Source: Leptodontidium sp. MPI-SDFR-AT-0119 (lineage: Eukaryota > Ascomycota > Leotiomycetes > Helotiales > Leptodontidiaceae). Taken from it: a stretch of 64,000 bases of DNA. Under the pieces are notes generated by a model. That model saw only the letters and a list, made by a program, of their open reading frames with translations. It was not told the DNA's origin and searched no databases. The translations under genes and the position numbers were made by a program. Shown here piece after piece: positions 1 to 11,202 of the stretch. The stretch lies in contig JAHLEZ010000001.1 of NCBI GenBank assembly GCA_020726505.1, positions 4,836,001-4,900,000 on the forward strand, given 5' to 3'. Position 1 is the stretch's first letter; every line of letters begins with the position of its first letter.

Positions 1-473
1 TTTCCCAACCCCGCTGGTCTTCCATCTCCTTGTGCGCTCAAATTGAGTCCTGGGAGTGTGGAAAGCCTTCTCCTCCCAGCTTGCGCAACTGACTCTATAA
101 TGCCCCCCGGCCTATCCAAACCAAGTACACGCCGCATAACTTCGGATTTTTCTGCATGAGTTCTCGGTATATCCTTCAGCGTTGGATTCGTGATTCGGAG
201 TGGGTTCTGGTAGGATTCGACTGCATCGAGTAACCGTGATGGGGTAACGTAGACCACTGCGTTCCACAAGAGCTCTGGGAGAGGTAGAACGTCGTAGTCG
301 AGAATGAAAAGAATATGGTAGACGATGGGAATGCAGCAGACTATCAGGGGGATAATGACTCCTGTGCGAGGTGACGGTGGAATAATGCCCTCCGAGAAAT
401 CCTGGTGGTAGTCTTCGTAAAGGTCTGAATCACCGTCAAACAGGTCCTGCAGTTGCGAATCGTATTGTTTCAT
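1..473 (-). CDS. UBP1: Ubp1-like ubiquitin C-terminal hydrolase, N-terminal part (runs off left edge)
   Basis: Open frame of 157 codons from the ATG at 473 to the window edge, with no intron seen. The N-terminus is acidic (about 30 residues). It is followed by a hydrophobic stretch at about residues 38-58 (VIIPLIVCC then IVYHILFIL), a likely membrane anchor. The visible part ends in RPAGLGN, which resembles the opening of a USP catalytic domain (GLGN.xNSCY), so the catalytic Cys lies just outside the window. Yeast Ubp1 also has an N-terminal membrane segment in front of its protease domain, hence the name. In that family the enzyme removes ubiquitin from conjugates, partly at the ER. It is divergent from ALB1 across 258 bp. 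The assignment rests on the anchor plus the first residues of the domain, so another USP paralogue is possible. Confidence 0.6.
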   Translation of the reverse strand, partial: MKQYDSQLQDLFDGDSDLYEDYHQDFSEGIIPPSPRTGVIIPLIVCCIPIVYHILFILDYDVLPLPELLWNAVVYVTPSRLLDAVESYQNPLRITNPTLKDIPRTHAEKSEVMRRVLGLDRPGGIIESVAQAGRRRLSTLPGLNLSAQGDGRPAGLG

Positions 474-731
474 GATAATGCATATGGAGTCGATGCGAAC
501 ATCGCAAAATCAAATTCGTATGTCGGTATGATGGTGCTCTTCGAAGGTTGTGGTTTGATTTTGTTTGTGGAAGAGAAGTCAAGTACCTTAGTTCAAAGAG
601 GTCGCGTGGAACATATGGGTACGGAAGTCAAGCATGTGAGGCGGGATGCGGTCAGTTCCATCTTTTGCCGAGACTTCAAGAATTTAAAGCATCGCAACCC
701 CACATTCCAGAACAATCACACCAAACATACA
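474..731. promoter_or_regulatory. Divergent intergenic promoter between UBP1-like gene and ALB1
   Basis: This 258-bp stretch separates two start codons on opposite strands, so it should hold both promoters and 5' leaders. I see no clear TATA box or repeated operator. Confidence 0.5.
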
Positions 732-1336
732 ATGGCGAAGACAGCGCCAACAAAGAAGAAGGGTGGCACGTATTATAGTCACTATGATTTTTCTGCATGA
801 ATTCTGACAATGTTCTAGTCACTTCGGTGCATTCGCGCGCAGCCAAACGAGCATCCTCCCCGGGAATCGACCTTGACAAATCCTTGAAAGACCTAAAACC
901 TCCTCCTACAACAAAGAACCAACGGGCGTCTGTTCTAGCCATCCACCAAGGCGCTGGTATCTCAAAGAAGTCCAAAAATGGCAGAAAATCAGTCCTGAGC
1001 GCGAAGGCCAAGCGGCGGCAGGAGAAGGGATTGGATCGCGCTGAGGCGGTCATCGACAAGAAGGAGATAAAGATTGAGAAGAGCAAGGATCGTGCTAGGA
1101 CTGTTCAGGAGCGAGCGAAGAACTGGGAGGAGTTGAACAAGAAGATGCTGGCTAAGAAGGAGAGAGAGGAGGCGTTGGCTTTGGAGAAGGAGAAGGAGAA
1201 TGCGGACTGGCAGGATGCAGAGGAGATGGAGGATGTTGATCAGGAGGATGCCCCTATTATCAAGCATACGGATATGGAAGATGTCGAGGCTGCAAAGTCG
1301 GTACCTTTGCCAGCTGATGAGGACGAGATTCTATGA
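732..1336 (+). CDS. ALB1: Ribosome biogenesis protein Alb1 (60S export factor partner)
   Basis: Exons 732-762 and 819-1336 give about 182 residues. The small first exon encodes MAKTAPTKKK. After splicing it joins TSVHSRAAKRASSP, the signature N-terminal region of fungal Alb1, followed by NLDKSL-like and Lys/Glu-rich helical sequence and an acidic tail. Alb1 is a small basic nuclear protein that works with Arx1 on pre-60S particles. The 56-nt intron has a CTGAC branch-like site and ends in CTAG, but its donor reads GTGGCA, which is unusual. It is the only donor I found that keeps the phase. Without the intron the frame would start at the ATG at 797 and lose the conserved basic N-terminus. An AATAAA at 1565 may serve polyadenylation. 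Confidence 0.8.
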
Positions 1337-1871
1337 GCTTTATGAGGTTATGTTTTGCATCTGGGTGGCGTTCTGGCTTGGGGATTTTCGAATGTCAGAT
1401 TCTGCGTTCGACTTTGATACCATATCTAGACTTTGGCAACATTCCGGGTGGTATATAGGTATATGGGCTCAATTCAAAAGTTGCAGCAATAGCAACACAC
1501 TCTCAAAGCAAAGAAATCCAACTGGTCCTCGAGTAGTGACATATTGCATTCAATTTCTATTCTGAATAAAGAATTATAAATTTCGGGTTGGAACATCAAT
1601 CAAACCGTCTATCTTGGATTGTGTAAAAGCCCAAATCATTCTCAGATCCATTAAGCTAATTTTGAATTCCACTGAGCGCAAATCTTCACCCCTCGAAATC
1701 TCTCCGCCTCGTCCCAAAATTATATCCACATCCCTGCACCTGCAGCGGGAAGTCTAGCCTTATCTGTCCTAGTCCTCAGCCTTGTCAACCTCCCAAAATT
1801 TATACCTTGAGAGCTTCCCTCAAACCACAATTGCCAATTCCTCCCCAAACCACAAAAACACAACCGCCAAC
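1337..1871. other. Intergenic: ALB1 3' region and MFAP1 promoter
   Basis: No gene is seen. AATAAA lies at 1565-1570. The part close to 1872 is CA-rich leader-like sequence in front of the MFAP1 ATG. A frame upstream of 1872 is open but begins at TTG and has no coding character. Confidence 0.5.
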
Positions 1872-3278
1872 ATGCCACCCAAACGGATGACAGCGAACCC
1901 TGTTCAGGCGCCTCGACACAGACCAGGCAAAGTAGTAGAAGAAGCCGACTCCTCAGACTCAGACGCCAGCGACGAAGAGACTTCCACCCCCTCCGCGCCA
2001 TCCAAAATCCCCGCACCCCCAAAAGCCTCAACAGCAGGTGGAATCACCAGCAATCTCAGTAAAGTCGATCTCAATGAACGGCGGAAAATCGCAGCCGCGA
2101 AAGAAGCTGCGAGGATCGAAGAAGAGAAGGTGTTGAAAGCGAAAGAGGAAGAGGGTTTCGTCACAGAAGAGGAAGAGGATGAGAGCGAAGAGGGAAGTGA
2201 GGAGGAGAGTGGTAGTGAGGATGAGGAGAGTAGTGAGGAGGAGGAGGCGCCGAGGAGGGTGTTGATGCGTCCTACGTTCATCAAGAAGGATAAGCGGAAT
2301 GCGATTACGGGCTCCAAATCGGTCGATACGCGGTCTGCAGAAGAGATTGCGGCTGAGGAGGAGAGGAGGAAGAAGGAGGCTGCGGATGCGATAGTGGAGG
2401 AGCAGATTAGGAAAGATATTGCAGCTCGTGCGGCGGGCAAGAAGAACTGGGATGATGAGGAGGCAGACGATGAGGTCGACGATGAAGATGGGCTTGATCC
2501 GGACGCGGAGTATGCGGCCTGGAAACTCAGAGAGTTGAAGCGTATCAAAAGGGAGAGGGAGGCGATTGAGGAGCGAGAAAAGGAATTAGAGGAAGTGGAG
2601 CGGAGGAAGAACTTGACTGAGGAGGAAAGGAGAAGGGAGGACGACGAGTTCATCGCAAAGCAGAAAGAGGAGAAAGATGGGAAAGGCAAGATGGGGTTCA
2701 TGCAGAAGTACTATCACAAGGGTGCTTTCTACCAGGACGATGCGGAAGCGCAGGGTCTGGGCCAAAGAGACATTATGGGCTCGAAATTCGCGGACGATGT
2801 TAATCGCGAACTACTGCCTCAAGCACTGCAGATGAGAGACATGACGAAGCTGGGCAAGAAAGGCGCTACGAAATACAAAGATCTCAAGAGCGAGGATACG
2901 GGCAAGTGGGGACAATTCGATGATAGACCTAGGAGAGAAGGTATGGGTTTCAATACTGATGAGCGGTTTATGCCTGATCGAGACCGAGATCGAGCCGGAC
3001 CTGGTGCTAGTGGTGCGAATAGCATGCCAGTGGCGGATCGAAAGAAAGTCACTGGTGCACCTGAGGGACCGAGAGCGATGCGTGATGGAGGCGAACGCGA
3101 ACGTGAGCGGTCGAGAGATGTAGATACATACCGGCCTGGGAGAGAACGATCAAGGTCAAGATCTAGATCTAGGTCGCCGAGACGAGATAGGGAGGATAGA
3201 TATCGCAGGAAGCGAAGCACGTCCAGGGATGGCGATCGTTATGAGAGCGACAAGCGCAGGAGAGTAGACTCAAGGTAG
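1872..3278 (+). CDS. MFAP1: MFAP1-family spliceosomal protein with RS-rich tail
   Basis: Single exon of 468 residues from the ATG at 1872 (ATGCCACCC context, MPPKRMTANP). Acidic Glu/Ser runs occupy about residues 90-130 and are followed by a long charged helical region rich in Arg, Glu and Lys. The MFAP1 C-terminal signature comes next: KYYHKGAFYQDD, then MGSKFADDVNRELLPQALQ, then GATKYKDLKSEDTGKWGQF. The last 80 residues are Arg/Asp and RS-rich (SRSRSRSRSPRR). Metazoan MFAP1 is a component of the spliceosomal B complex that contacts Prp38, and the signature supports the same role here. The name 'microfibrillar-associated' is historical. The RS tail is an extension beyond the animal protein and is a plausible SR-kinase target (inference). 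Its 3' end converges on POL12 with 132 bp between stops. Confidence 0.9.
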   Translation: MPPKRMTANPVQAPRHRPGKVVEEADSSDSDASDEETSTPSAPSKIPAPPKASTAGGITSNLSKVDLNERRKIAAAKEAARIEEEKVLKAKEEEGFVTEEEEDESEEGSEEESGSEDEESSEEEEAPRRVLMRPTFIKKDKRNAITGSKSVDTRSAEEIAAEEERRKKEAADAIVEEQIRKDIAARAAGKKNWDDEEADDEVDDEDGLDPDAEYAAWKLRELKRIKREREAIEEREKELEEVERRKNLTEEERRREDDEFIAKQKEEKDGKGKMGFMQKYYHKGAFYQDDAEAQGLGQRDIMGSKFADDVNRELLPQALQMRDMTKLGKKGATKYKDLKSEDTGKWGQFDDRPRREGMGFNTDERFMPDRDRDRAGPGASGANSMPVADRKKVTGAPEGPRAMRDGGERERERSRDVDTYRPGRERSRSRSRSRSPRRDREDRYRRKRSTSRDGDRYESDKRRRVDSR

Positions 3279-3410
3279 CATTGACATCTAATTCAAAGCT
3301 GATACATCCAATACGTTCAATGTTCATTACTCCGTCATGCCCAACCCCAACGCCGATTCCTGCCTCGTAGACTGGCCAGTGCCTAATTACATCCGTCCAA
3401 TTCATCCAAA

Positions 3411-5549
3411 TCATATCCTGATAATATCCACACGAGCCCGTTCGAATACTTTGTGAGCAAGTACGGAGGAGCCTCTATCCTCATCTGTCAAGGAAGCGGG
3501 CATGATGGTCATCTTGGTGTAAGTACCAGCAGCTTTTCGTTTTGATAGGTATCCAGGATTGACAACAAGAACACCTTCCACGACCTACGAGAGTCAGTAC
3601 CAGAAAAAAAAATCCCACGGAGAGGATAGAAGTTCTTACCTTTGCAAAAGGAGGCAATGCACTAGGTACAATTAAAATATCCGGCCGCACATTGATCATT
3701 TCTCCCAGCTTTAGGTAACTCGTATCCAGCATGGCCCCAGTAGGAATCCCACTGGCCGTTCCCGTCTTCGGCAGACTCTCTCTATCCACAGGTGGGAATA
3801 AGGGGAAGAAATTTCTTTGCTCGATCAGGTATGTTGGCAACCGAGCGAGCACAGAGGATTCCTTTAGTTTACCCCCAGTTACTTCTGAGGATCTGAGTTC
3901 TGTGAGGATATCTTGAGAGGACACTCCCACTGCGATTTCGTTTAGGGAGAGCGTCATGGGATTTCCAATTATCTTGACTGATTTCGGGAGGCCGAGATCT
4001 TTCCTTGGGAAGGGTTCTTGAGGCCAGGAGACGTGTTTGTTGATTACGTCTTTGACGGAAGGGATAAGTAGAATTGTGACGTGTGGGTTTGCGGCTACTA
4101 GTTGAATGAACGCGGGTGATATCAGGTATTTGAAGACGGTTAACATGGTAGCAGTATCTGGCTCGGACATCGCCTCTTCCGGAAGGTCGAAGTCTCCTGT
4201 TGCGATGAGAGGGTGGTCGATATCTAGAAAAGGTCCGGTCAAGATGAGCGCATCTGCGTACGAGTCGGCTGCTTGGCTACATAGAGCATGTAGAGGCTCG
4301 AAATCGAGGTTGTCGTCAGCTGTGTACGGCCCTGCTCCTAATATGATACTCAGCGGTGCTGGATCAGAGTCAGAGTCCATGGCATCAGGGCCACCTCTCA
4401 ATCTCTGAATATGTGCTTCGAGTCCGGCTGGTGTTGAAGCAGCACCGGGCAACAATGGAGCTTCCAGAATCTCACTAACAGCGAAATTCTCCCCAGAGGC
4501 ATTGATACCCTTCATCGCTACTATCTGGCCGGGGAAGAATTGAAAGCCAGGAAGAGCGTCAACTTTCAAGGGGATTCTCAAGCCCGCACCCATCCTTCGA
4601 GATGTCTCTAAAACCAACGAAGAGGCATTAAGCTTCCCTGACAGAGAATCCGAGGCTATCCTTCCCACTGCTACAATCTCGCTGGTACTTTGACTTGCAG
4701 CACTTCCAAATTCCGAGTCGTCCAATTTATGGTGCGCCTGGATCAATTGCATGAACTCGTCTATTTTGTCGTCCAGGATCTCGGATGCTTCTGAGGACTT
4801 CATGGCCATGGGCTTGTAGGAGAGTTTTTTCATATCAGAATTTGCTGTGAGTTTGATTCGAGGTTCGGAAAAGGGTGCTATGGGTTGTTCTGGTACTTTT
4901 AGGTGATCGTTGAGAACTTCGACCGCTTGTCCTGCATTCTTTCGGTCGTGGAAGGATACCCTGCAAAGCCATTAGCATCTTTATTTATACCATGATTTCT
5001 GCACATACGCTGCTCCCGTGTGTTCTCCTGGCTTATAAGGGGTCTTGAACTCCGGAGGACTGCTCGCTGGCTCTGCCTTCACTCTTGACATTGAAGGGGT
5101 TTCGAATTTGCGTTTGGCATTACCACTGGCTCTTTTCGTGGATCCTGGCCTCGGGGTGTTTGGCACAAGCCCATCCAATCTACAGTGATCAGCCAAAGCC
5201 CATCGAAAAGTCGGGTATATTCTCACATTCCAAACACATCGCCATTGCTTGCGGCACTTCGAGGGGTAGCAACTGCGCGCTTGTTCGATTGAAGATGTTG
5301 TTTAGACCGACTGTCGCGCTCCAATCCGTCTTGCACGTCTTTCTTGAGGGCTCTCGCAGTCTCGATATTCAGTTTCAAATCATCTGAGCCCATCTTCATA
5401 CTGTATGATTCCCATTTGTACCAGAGCTCCTCAACGTCAATCGAGTGCAGGCGCATGATTGATTGTAATTCGGCCAGAACATCGCTCTCCAAATTCCCAC
5501 CTGCTGATTCAAAGCGCTCTTGAATCTCGGCGTTTGTAGGTTCGGCCAT
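3411..5549 (-). CDS. POL12: DNA polymerase alpha subunit B (Pol12)
   Basis: Four exons on the minus strand: 5549-5227, 5179-5009, 4960-3640 and 3584-3411, giving 662 residues, the usual size for the family. Introns of 47, 48 and 55 nt all keep phase. The N-terminal helical domain (MAEPTNAEIQERFES) is followed by the DGLVPNTPRP motif created by joining exons 1 and 2. Then come the OB-fold region (GLRIPLKVDALPGFQFFPGQIVA) and the inactive calcineurin-like phosphoesterase domain (ILGAGPYT, DALILTGPFLDIDHP, LLIPSVKDV). The C-terminus ends in NPGYLSKRKAAGTYTKM and VFERARVDIIRI, typical of Pol12. The protein tethers primase and the catalytic subunit at replication origins. Without splicing, the long internal frame reads into nonsense after residue 547 of the mature protein. 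Confidence 0.95.
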
Positions 5550-6786
5550 ATTGAACAGTTTGGGGATTTCGCGGTTGAGAGTTGGTACTGTTACTGATAT
5601 TTCACAGGAGAACGAATCTGAGCGAGACGCGTTGTCGCGTAGAGAGATTTTTGGACACGCGCTTGCCAAGACCAACCCCACCTCCAACCCAACCCCAATC
5701 AGCACCGGATCTAGAACCTTCAAACCTCTGAAGCCATTTTGTTACAACGAAACCAGGAATTCGGGATACATCACAGACCGACCGCTGAGTTCTATACCCT
5801 CTAGATAAATTAATGATTATATAACTTGTGTTTCATAAGTTTGGCCGAATCTTCCGCCCAAAGTATTGCCACGAAGTGGACGAGTTGTCTTGTAATCGTT
5901 TCGCCGACCAACATGGAATCTACTCGAAGGGACATCTTTGTCAAGTTCGAAAAGTCAGCTCAGTGCCGTCATCCTATGGATGGGAGCCTACCGCTTTTTT
6001 GTCCTTTCCCGAGTTTCATTGACCAACGCATTTGCGGCGCATTGCTGTAACTATATTCGGAACCCTGCTTTGCAAATTCATTAGGCTAGATAAGAAATGG
6101 GATCGTGAAACCTTTATCATTCAAATTCCTGGAGTTCTCGAAAGCAGCGAGTGTATCATCGACTGGGTTGGACCATTGAAGAGAATCACACCAAATCTGA
6201 AAGTCACATTTAGACCACAAGCCTAAATTACAGGCAGGGTGCGTTTCAGGAACTGAACTCGATAACCCGCACATTCAGCAGGATATTTGGCTCAGTACGT
6301 TACACAGAGCCACTACAATATTCTCAAAGATGGGATAGAAGCTTTGCGAAGAAGAGACAAAACTATGTCAAGGCGAGCGAAGTTCCGATTAGCATAGAAC
6401 AGGATTGTTTTATTATTTAGGTGACGAATACACTATTCAGAGGCTGTATTCAATACGAAAGTATCCTATAAAGCCCGCCTGAGGCTTTCATGATCTCGGT
6501 GGCGTTATATTCATCAAGTGATGATGATGAGCACAGCCAAGAAGCTTGAAACTTATCCGAAATTGGCCATGCTCGCAATTGTAACAAGGGACCTACCACA
6601 GATCATTATCTGAAAGCAAAACCAATGAATAGGATAGCTTTAAATTGAACTGCAAAGCGATTGCTCTATGAAGGGCCACCTAGCAATGCGGACCTCCTCC
6701 AGTGGATACATATTTCCCTCGACCCTACCAAATTTTTTCCGCCGGCTTCAAGGCGTGCTTACGTATCTGTAGATCTGTTCGTTCCA
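5550..6786. other. Intergenic, 1.24 kb
   Basis: Upstream of POL12 and downstream of the 2EXR gene. Only short overlapping frames with no coding character are present. I see no repeat, RNA gene or conserved motif. The part next to 5550 must contain the POL12 promoter. Confidence 0.5.
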
Positions 6787-8202
6787 CTACTGTTCAAGTC
6801 TCGCAGCAGTCGAAGCAACGTTGATTGCCTGGTTTGCTGCATTCCGTGCTTTCAAAGTCGCCCAATGTCTTTCCTTAATCCCTTTCCATTGAGAAGTATA
6901 TTTGCCAGTCATCGAACCCAAGAAATCTGCCAGAGCATTTGACTTGTCCAACACGGGTATCCCACTCTCTTGGTAATAGATATTCCATCTATTAACCGAT
7001 GCCCAAGCACTTTTTGGCTTGGGGTTATCCTTCCCATATATTATACGGAAAGGTTCGGAGGCAAGTGATCGAATGTACCGATCGTAGAAACCGAATTTTC
7101 CCATATCCCACTGGCTCAGTAGGCTTGAACATGCTTCCTTTCGGTCTGGAGGTAGTTGTTTGATCTGTGAACGCATCATCTGCATCTCGATCGATCGAGG
7201 GTTGAATGCAATCAAGGCTCGATATCGCGCACTTAACATATCGATATCGCTGTGAAAAGTTTCAAGTCCGGTCTGTTGGATGCGCTCCCATTCATCAAAA
7301 TAAGGCGGTCTCTCTTCGCCGATCCAGTTGGCGAAACGATCTAAACGCTTCTGACTGGCAATCGGGCCGGGACAGAAGTCCAATACATGCTCAAATTGTA
7401 GATACATGGCGTCTAGGCGCATTTGAACACGGTTGTCGGCCCAATAATCTGTGCCTTTTGCGCTTCCGAATGGGTCTCCTCGTGACATCACCCTCGTATA
7501 ATCATCTAAAATTGATCCTTCTGGGACAAAATCGCCAGGGACATGGATACAAGCCTTTCGAACTCCCCTCAAAACCCCGAAGGGAAGGAGTGCCACCTTA
7601 TAGTCAGGCTCATAGGGTTCCTCAACTTCTTGGTGGTCTTTGTAGGTAGGGAAGTTGATAGTCTTCTTGGGGGCGCCATTTCTGCTCCAGCTGAAAGAAG
7701 TTTCGAGAAGATGTATGTCCAGATTAGGAAGCGAAGTTACGTGTGACAGAATTTTCGTGACAACTCTGGCTTTCTCCCACATGCATAACACATCTATCGG
7801 ATCTCCACCGTAAGGAGCTTCGATGCCCATTTGAATTCCACACAGCCTGTTGAATGGAAAATTGTCTAGGCCGAAATATTCAGCATCTTCGAAAGTTTCC
7901 AACTGCCAGCTCAGACCATGAGAGCTTACGATATCTACAACCCACACGTCTGTACAGTAACGGTGCACCTTCCGTGGACACATGCGGAGCGACTGTCTTC
8001 GATAGATGATCTCTGAAATTTCTCTAGATACGTTTCGACATGTTCTCAGAATTCCCAGTTTCTCGACCCGCCGACGGTCATGAACGGGCCAACGCCTGAA
8101 TCCTGGATGGGGAAGGCATTCTTTCCACACGAGATCCCGGATTTCCCGGGGGAGTAAGGCAAACATGCCAATATTGGCGACGTCTGATGTCGGCTCAGCC
8201 AT
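6787..8202 (-). CDS. 2EXR / F-box-like domain protein of unknown function
   Basis: Intronless, 471 residues from the ATG at 8202. Residues 12-30 read GMFALLPREIRDLVWKECL, the fungal 2EXR motif (F-x-LP-x-EIR-x-x-IW). This motif is related in pattern to F-box sequences and abundant in expanded Pezizomycotina families. The rest is a mixed alpha/beta protein with many Trp, Arg and Asp residues (YCTDVWVVD, LPNLDIHLLETSF, RKACIHVPGDFV) and no transmembrane segment or signal peptide. Function is unknown in the family, and a role as a substrate adaptor is only a guess. It has large non-coding gaps on both sides, in keeping with an accessory gene. Confidence 0.75.
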   Translation of the reverse strand: MAEPTSDVANIGMFALLPREIRDLVWKECLPHPGFRRWPVHDRRRVEKLGILRTCRNVSREISEIIYRRQSLRMCPRKVHRYCTDVWVVDIVSSHGLSWQLETFEDAEYFGLDNFPFNRLCGIQMGIEAPYGGDPIDVLCMWEKARVVTKILSHVTSLPNLDIHLLETSFSWSRNGAPKKTINFPTYKDHQEVEEPYEPDYKVALLPFGVLRGVRKACIHVPGDFVPEGSILDDYTRVMSRGDPFGSAKGTDYWADNRVQMRLDAMYLQFEHVLDFCPGPIASQKRLDRFANWIGEERPPYFDEWERIQQTGLETFHSDIDMLSARYRALIAFNPRSIEMQMMRSQIKQLPPDRKEACSSLLSQWDMGKFGFYDRYIRSLASEPFRIIYGKDNPKPKSAWASVNRWNIYYQESGIPVLDKSNALADFLGSMTGKYTSQWKGIKERHWATLKARNAANQAINVASTAARLEQ

Positions 8203-9865
8203 GGTAGCCAGTATTTTGATATGTGATGGGGCTAAGTTTTAGAGAAAGGTTCATTATTAGTTTTAGTGAGAGTGTAATTAACCAACGATGACTGGGTGTC
8301 GCCGTCATCTATTGAAGCGAGATAAAGGATGGAAATGACGAAATAAAGCTGTAGTAAGTGTGGTGGCCTAGTTGTGGAAGAACGCCCATTTTAGTTAGCT
8401 AGCAACTGGACTGGCTGGAGGCTAGGCTGGTTGTCCCATGGCAAGTTCCGCCGTCTAATTCTGTTGACGATACTGGACGCTTGCTGCTCTTAAGCGCTTG
8501 CAGGAGCTTGACCGCTTTGTATCGTGGTCAGGAGGAGCTGGTCGAGAATCCGATCTCCTGATTGGACAGAAGAGTTACAGTAGCAAGGCTCAAAGCATAA
8601 CCACAGCAATGTTCTGAAAATGCGCCGGACAATTAAACTGGGGAGGGGACCATAGTGGGAAAGTCCTGGGTACCTACGCTGGCGCTTCCCACCTTGGGAT
8701 GACGGCATTGGCACAATTGATTCTGGAATTAACAAAAATGACCCTTCAAGAAATTTTATATTCGATTGCCAAAATCAAAGCAGCGACAAAATGCAAATAA
8801 CCGAAAGAGATTGCAAACATCAGAAGGTGATGATCATGGTGTATGATGACCAAGATTCCAGATCGAGCAAGCAAGCAATATAAAAGCCGAAGACGCATCT
8901 TGCTTAATGAAGTGGTCAGCTGCTATAAGCAATCCTTAGAGGAAATCTGTATAAATGACGCAAAACTGACCCAATACGAAATATCAATAGTAGAAATCCT
9001 GCTGTCTATCCAAAAATCCTATCCATTTAGCAAACCTTGCGTCTGTGCAAGATATCGATGCCGGCTTGGGAGAAAGTCTGGTCCCGAGCTTTTAGAAAAC
9101 GGCTTGGGAATTCATAAAGGCTTTCATGTGCTTCAGAAGTTGAATTGTCCAACTTGAACATCATGATAACATTGAATTAAAAGATAGTAGTCGTTAGAAG
9201 ATACAGTAGTTTAAATGTTAATTGTTTAAATATGGATTGGCGTAAGCGTCTAGGTTAGAACTCGGAAATAAATAGAAATCTCCTCGATAATTGATTAGTT
9301 AAGATTTCATCTCGTACTAAATTTTTGAATTTTGGACTACGACCGTCAGAAAATCAAAGCCACGAAGTGTTTTGTTATGTTGGACTCCATACCTTCAAAT
9401 CCCACAAGCAGCTAAGACTTCCTAGGATTGTGCGTTACAATGTCACAACACGTCAAATGTACTTTAGAGGTAGGAGAAATTGCACGGAGCCACAGAATGT
9501 TGGGGCCAGGGCAAGGTGGATGACCCAAATCGATAGCTCGAAGGTTGAAACACTACATGTTCGAATTTTGAAGGGTTTTACCCTACTACAGCAACTTCAC
9601 TGAAGCTTTCACTGTCTCTGAGGACCAACAATCCGAGTACAAACAATCGTACTCAGCCACTAAGACTCATCACATAAGTGGGCCCTGATATTTTGACATC
9701 ACGACGCGCGAATGCTGCAGCTTCTCGCTTAGCCGACACAACAAATCAAAACAAAAACACAAAACTGCATCACGTCGCGCATAAAAAGAAACCCCTCCAA
9801 ACACAGCCACTATAGATATATAACAAAAAAGAAAAGATTCGTAGAGAAAAAAGACAAAAGAACAT

Positions 9866-9882
9866 CCCGCACAGGGTGCGGG
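9866..9882. repeat. Short GC-rich hairpin in gene-poor interval
   Basis: CCCGCAC and GTGCGGG form a perfect 7-bp stem with a 3-nt loop. It sits 40 nt in front of the direct repeat at 9922. No T-run follows, so a terminator-like role is not implied. Confidence 0.5.
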
Positions 9883-9921
9883 TAGAAAGAAAACCTCTCT
9901 ACGAGGATTTACTTTTCGTAA

Positions 9922-10003
9922 GCGGGATTGGCGATTTTATCGTCGGGCGCCGGGGAGGGGATCGTGGTATGCGGGCATGGCGATTTTTACCGTCGGGCGC
10001 CGG
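9922..10003. repeat. Two-copy GC-rich direct repeat (about 32 nt, period 49)
   Basis: Copy 1 at 9922-9953 and copy 2 at 9971-10003 share GCGGG, TGGCGATTTT and CGTCGGGCGCCGG, with a few substitutions and one indel. A third partial copy, GTATGCGGGATTGG, lies at 10062-10075, and the same block also precedes copy 2. GC content is much higher than in the surrounding AT-rich interval. Confidence 0.75.
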
Positions 10004-11202
10004 CTAGAGAATTGTTAGTGATTGATCTAATTGATTAGAGCAGGCCGTACTTACGAAGGACGTATGCGGGATTGGTGTGATGTACATTCTCTTACTTGGT
10101 TATATGAACATGGCAAAATTTGTGAGCCCTCAGGGTGGTTAAGCGAGGAGAGAGGGAACGGGAAAAAATGCCATTCCACATTCCCAACGCCATGACTCTA
10201 ATCTTTCGGCTATTATTAAAGGAGCTGGTTCATGTCGCTTTGTATTTCTCTTTTACAAGTTTCTGCGACGTTCCGCATATCTTGTTCGGCAGTGTGATCC
10301 GTCCCTTGGGCTCTTCAGACTCTCAAATGAATGTCAACTGCACCTACTGTCACTAAGACTGGGTGTTCATGCTAACCTCTGACCACCTGGACATCTCTCT
10401 GCCTCTCTGTGAGCATCTCTGCGGTATAAAAAACCTCGCTGAGAAAGAAAAACAACCTTGGCTGTCCGCCTTCATGTTCCAATCTCTCACTTAGCGCGGC
10501 CTGGCCACACTTTTCGAGCAGTCCTAACTGACCGTATCGGCATACGTACATCTCGAACGAAGCAATAAGCCCTCCTAAAACACAGCTCAGATGATCATCC
10601 CACTTAGCATCGCATCAATACGTTCGTTTCCTGAGGAAATTCAGCCACCTCTCTGAGTGAGAACTCGATAGCACGATCGTGAAGGGTCTTGTAACTCACC
10701 TGAATGCCAAATTCAAATATCCGCTAAATTTTTCAAATGTCAAATCAATTTCCTACCGATTCTGCGAGTTCACTCTCGGCGCCATAATCATCTCTGCTGC
10801 TGGTGATTCCCGCCTTTGTCTTGGCAGCCGAACAGGGGTTGGCTCGCCTATTTAAGAAAAAGCAAACTAAAGCTGAGCTGCATGAATGTTCAATCTCCAC
10901 CGTAGCAATGGGCACCCGAGATTGGGGGGGAAAGATGAGTTAATCACCACCGCTTGATCGTGGCGGGAAGAAATGTGATTAAGCTTTAGCAAATGCATAC
11001 AATGAATGTGTATACGTCCCTCGTGCATCCTAACACCTCCTGGCCTCCAATCGCATTATCCCATCATCGTAGAACATTTCAATACGCAATAACAAACAAG
11101 CACTCCCAATAAGGTCGAAAGAATTAAGTTGACTTCCATCCTCTCATAGCCCAATAGCCCACATCCAACATCCACCCATCGGACTTTTGATCCTTTCCTA
11201 GT

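Larger units (their letters stand above)
8203..11202. other. 3-kb gene-poor, AT-rich interval
   Basis: No convincing coding sequence on either strand. The frames at 8843-9157, 9325-9603 and 10135-10356 are short and lack any recognisable domain or codon bias. The centre holds a GC-rich direct repeat and a hairpin (listed separately). Near 10425 there is a TATAAAAAA sequence that could be a core promoter, but I see no open frame that it would serve. An unannotated non-coding transcript is possible. Confidence 0.5.
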
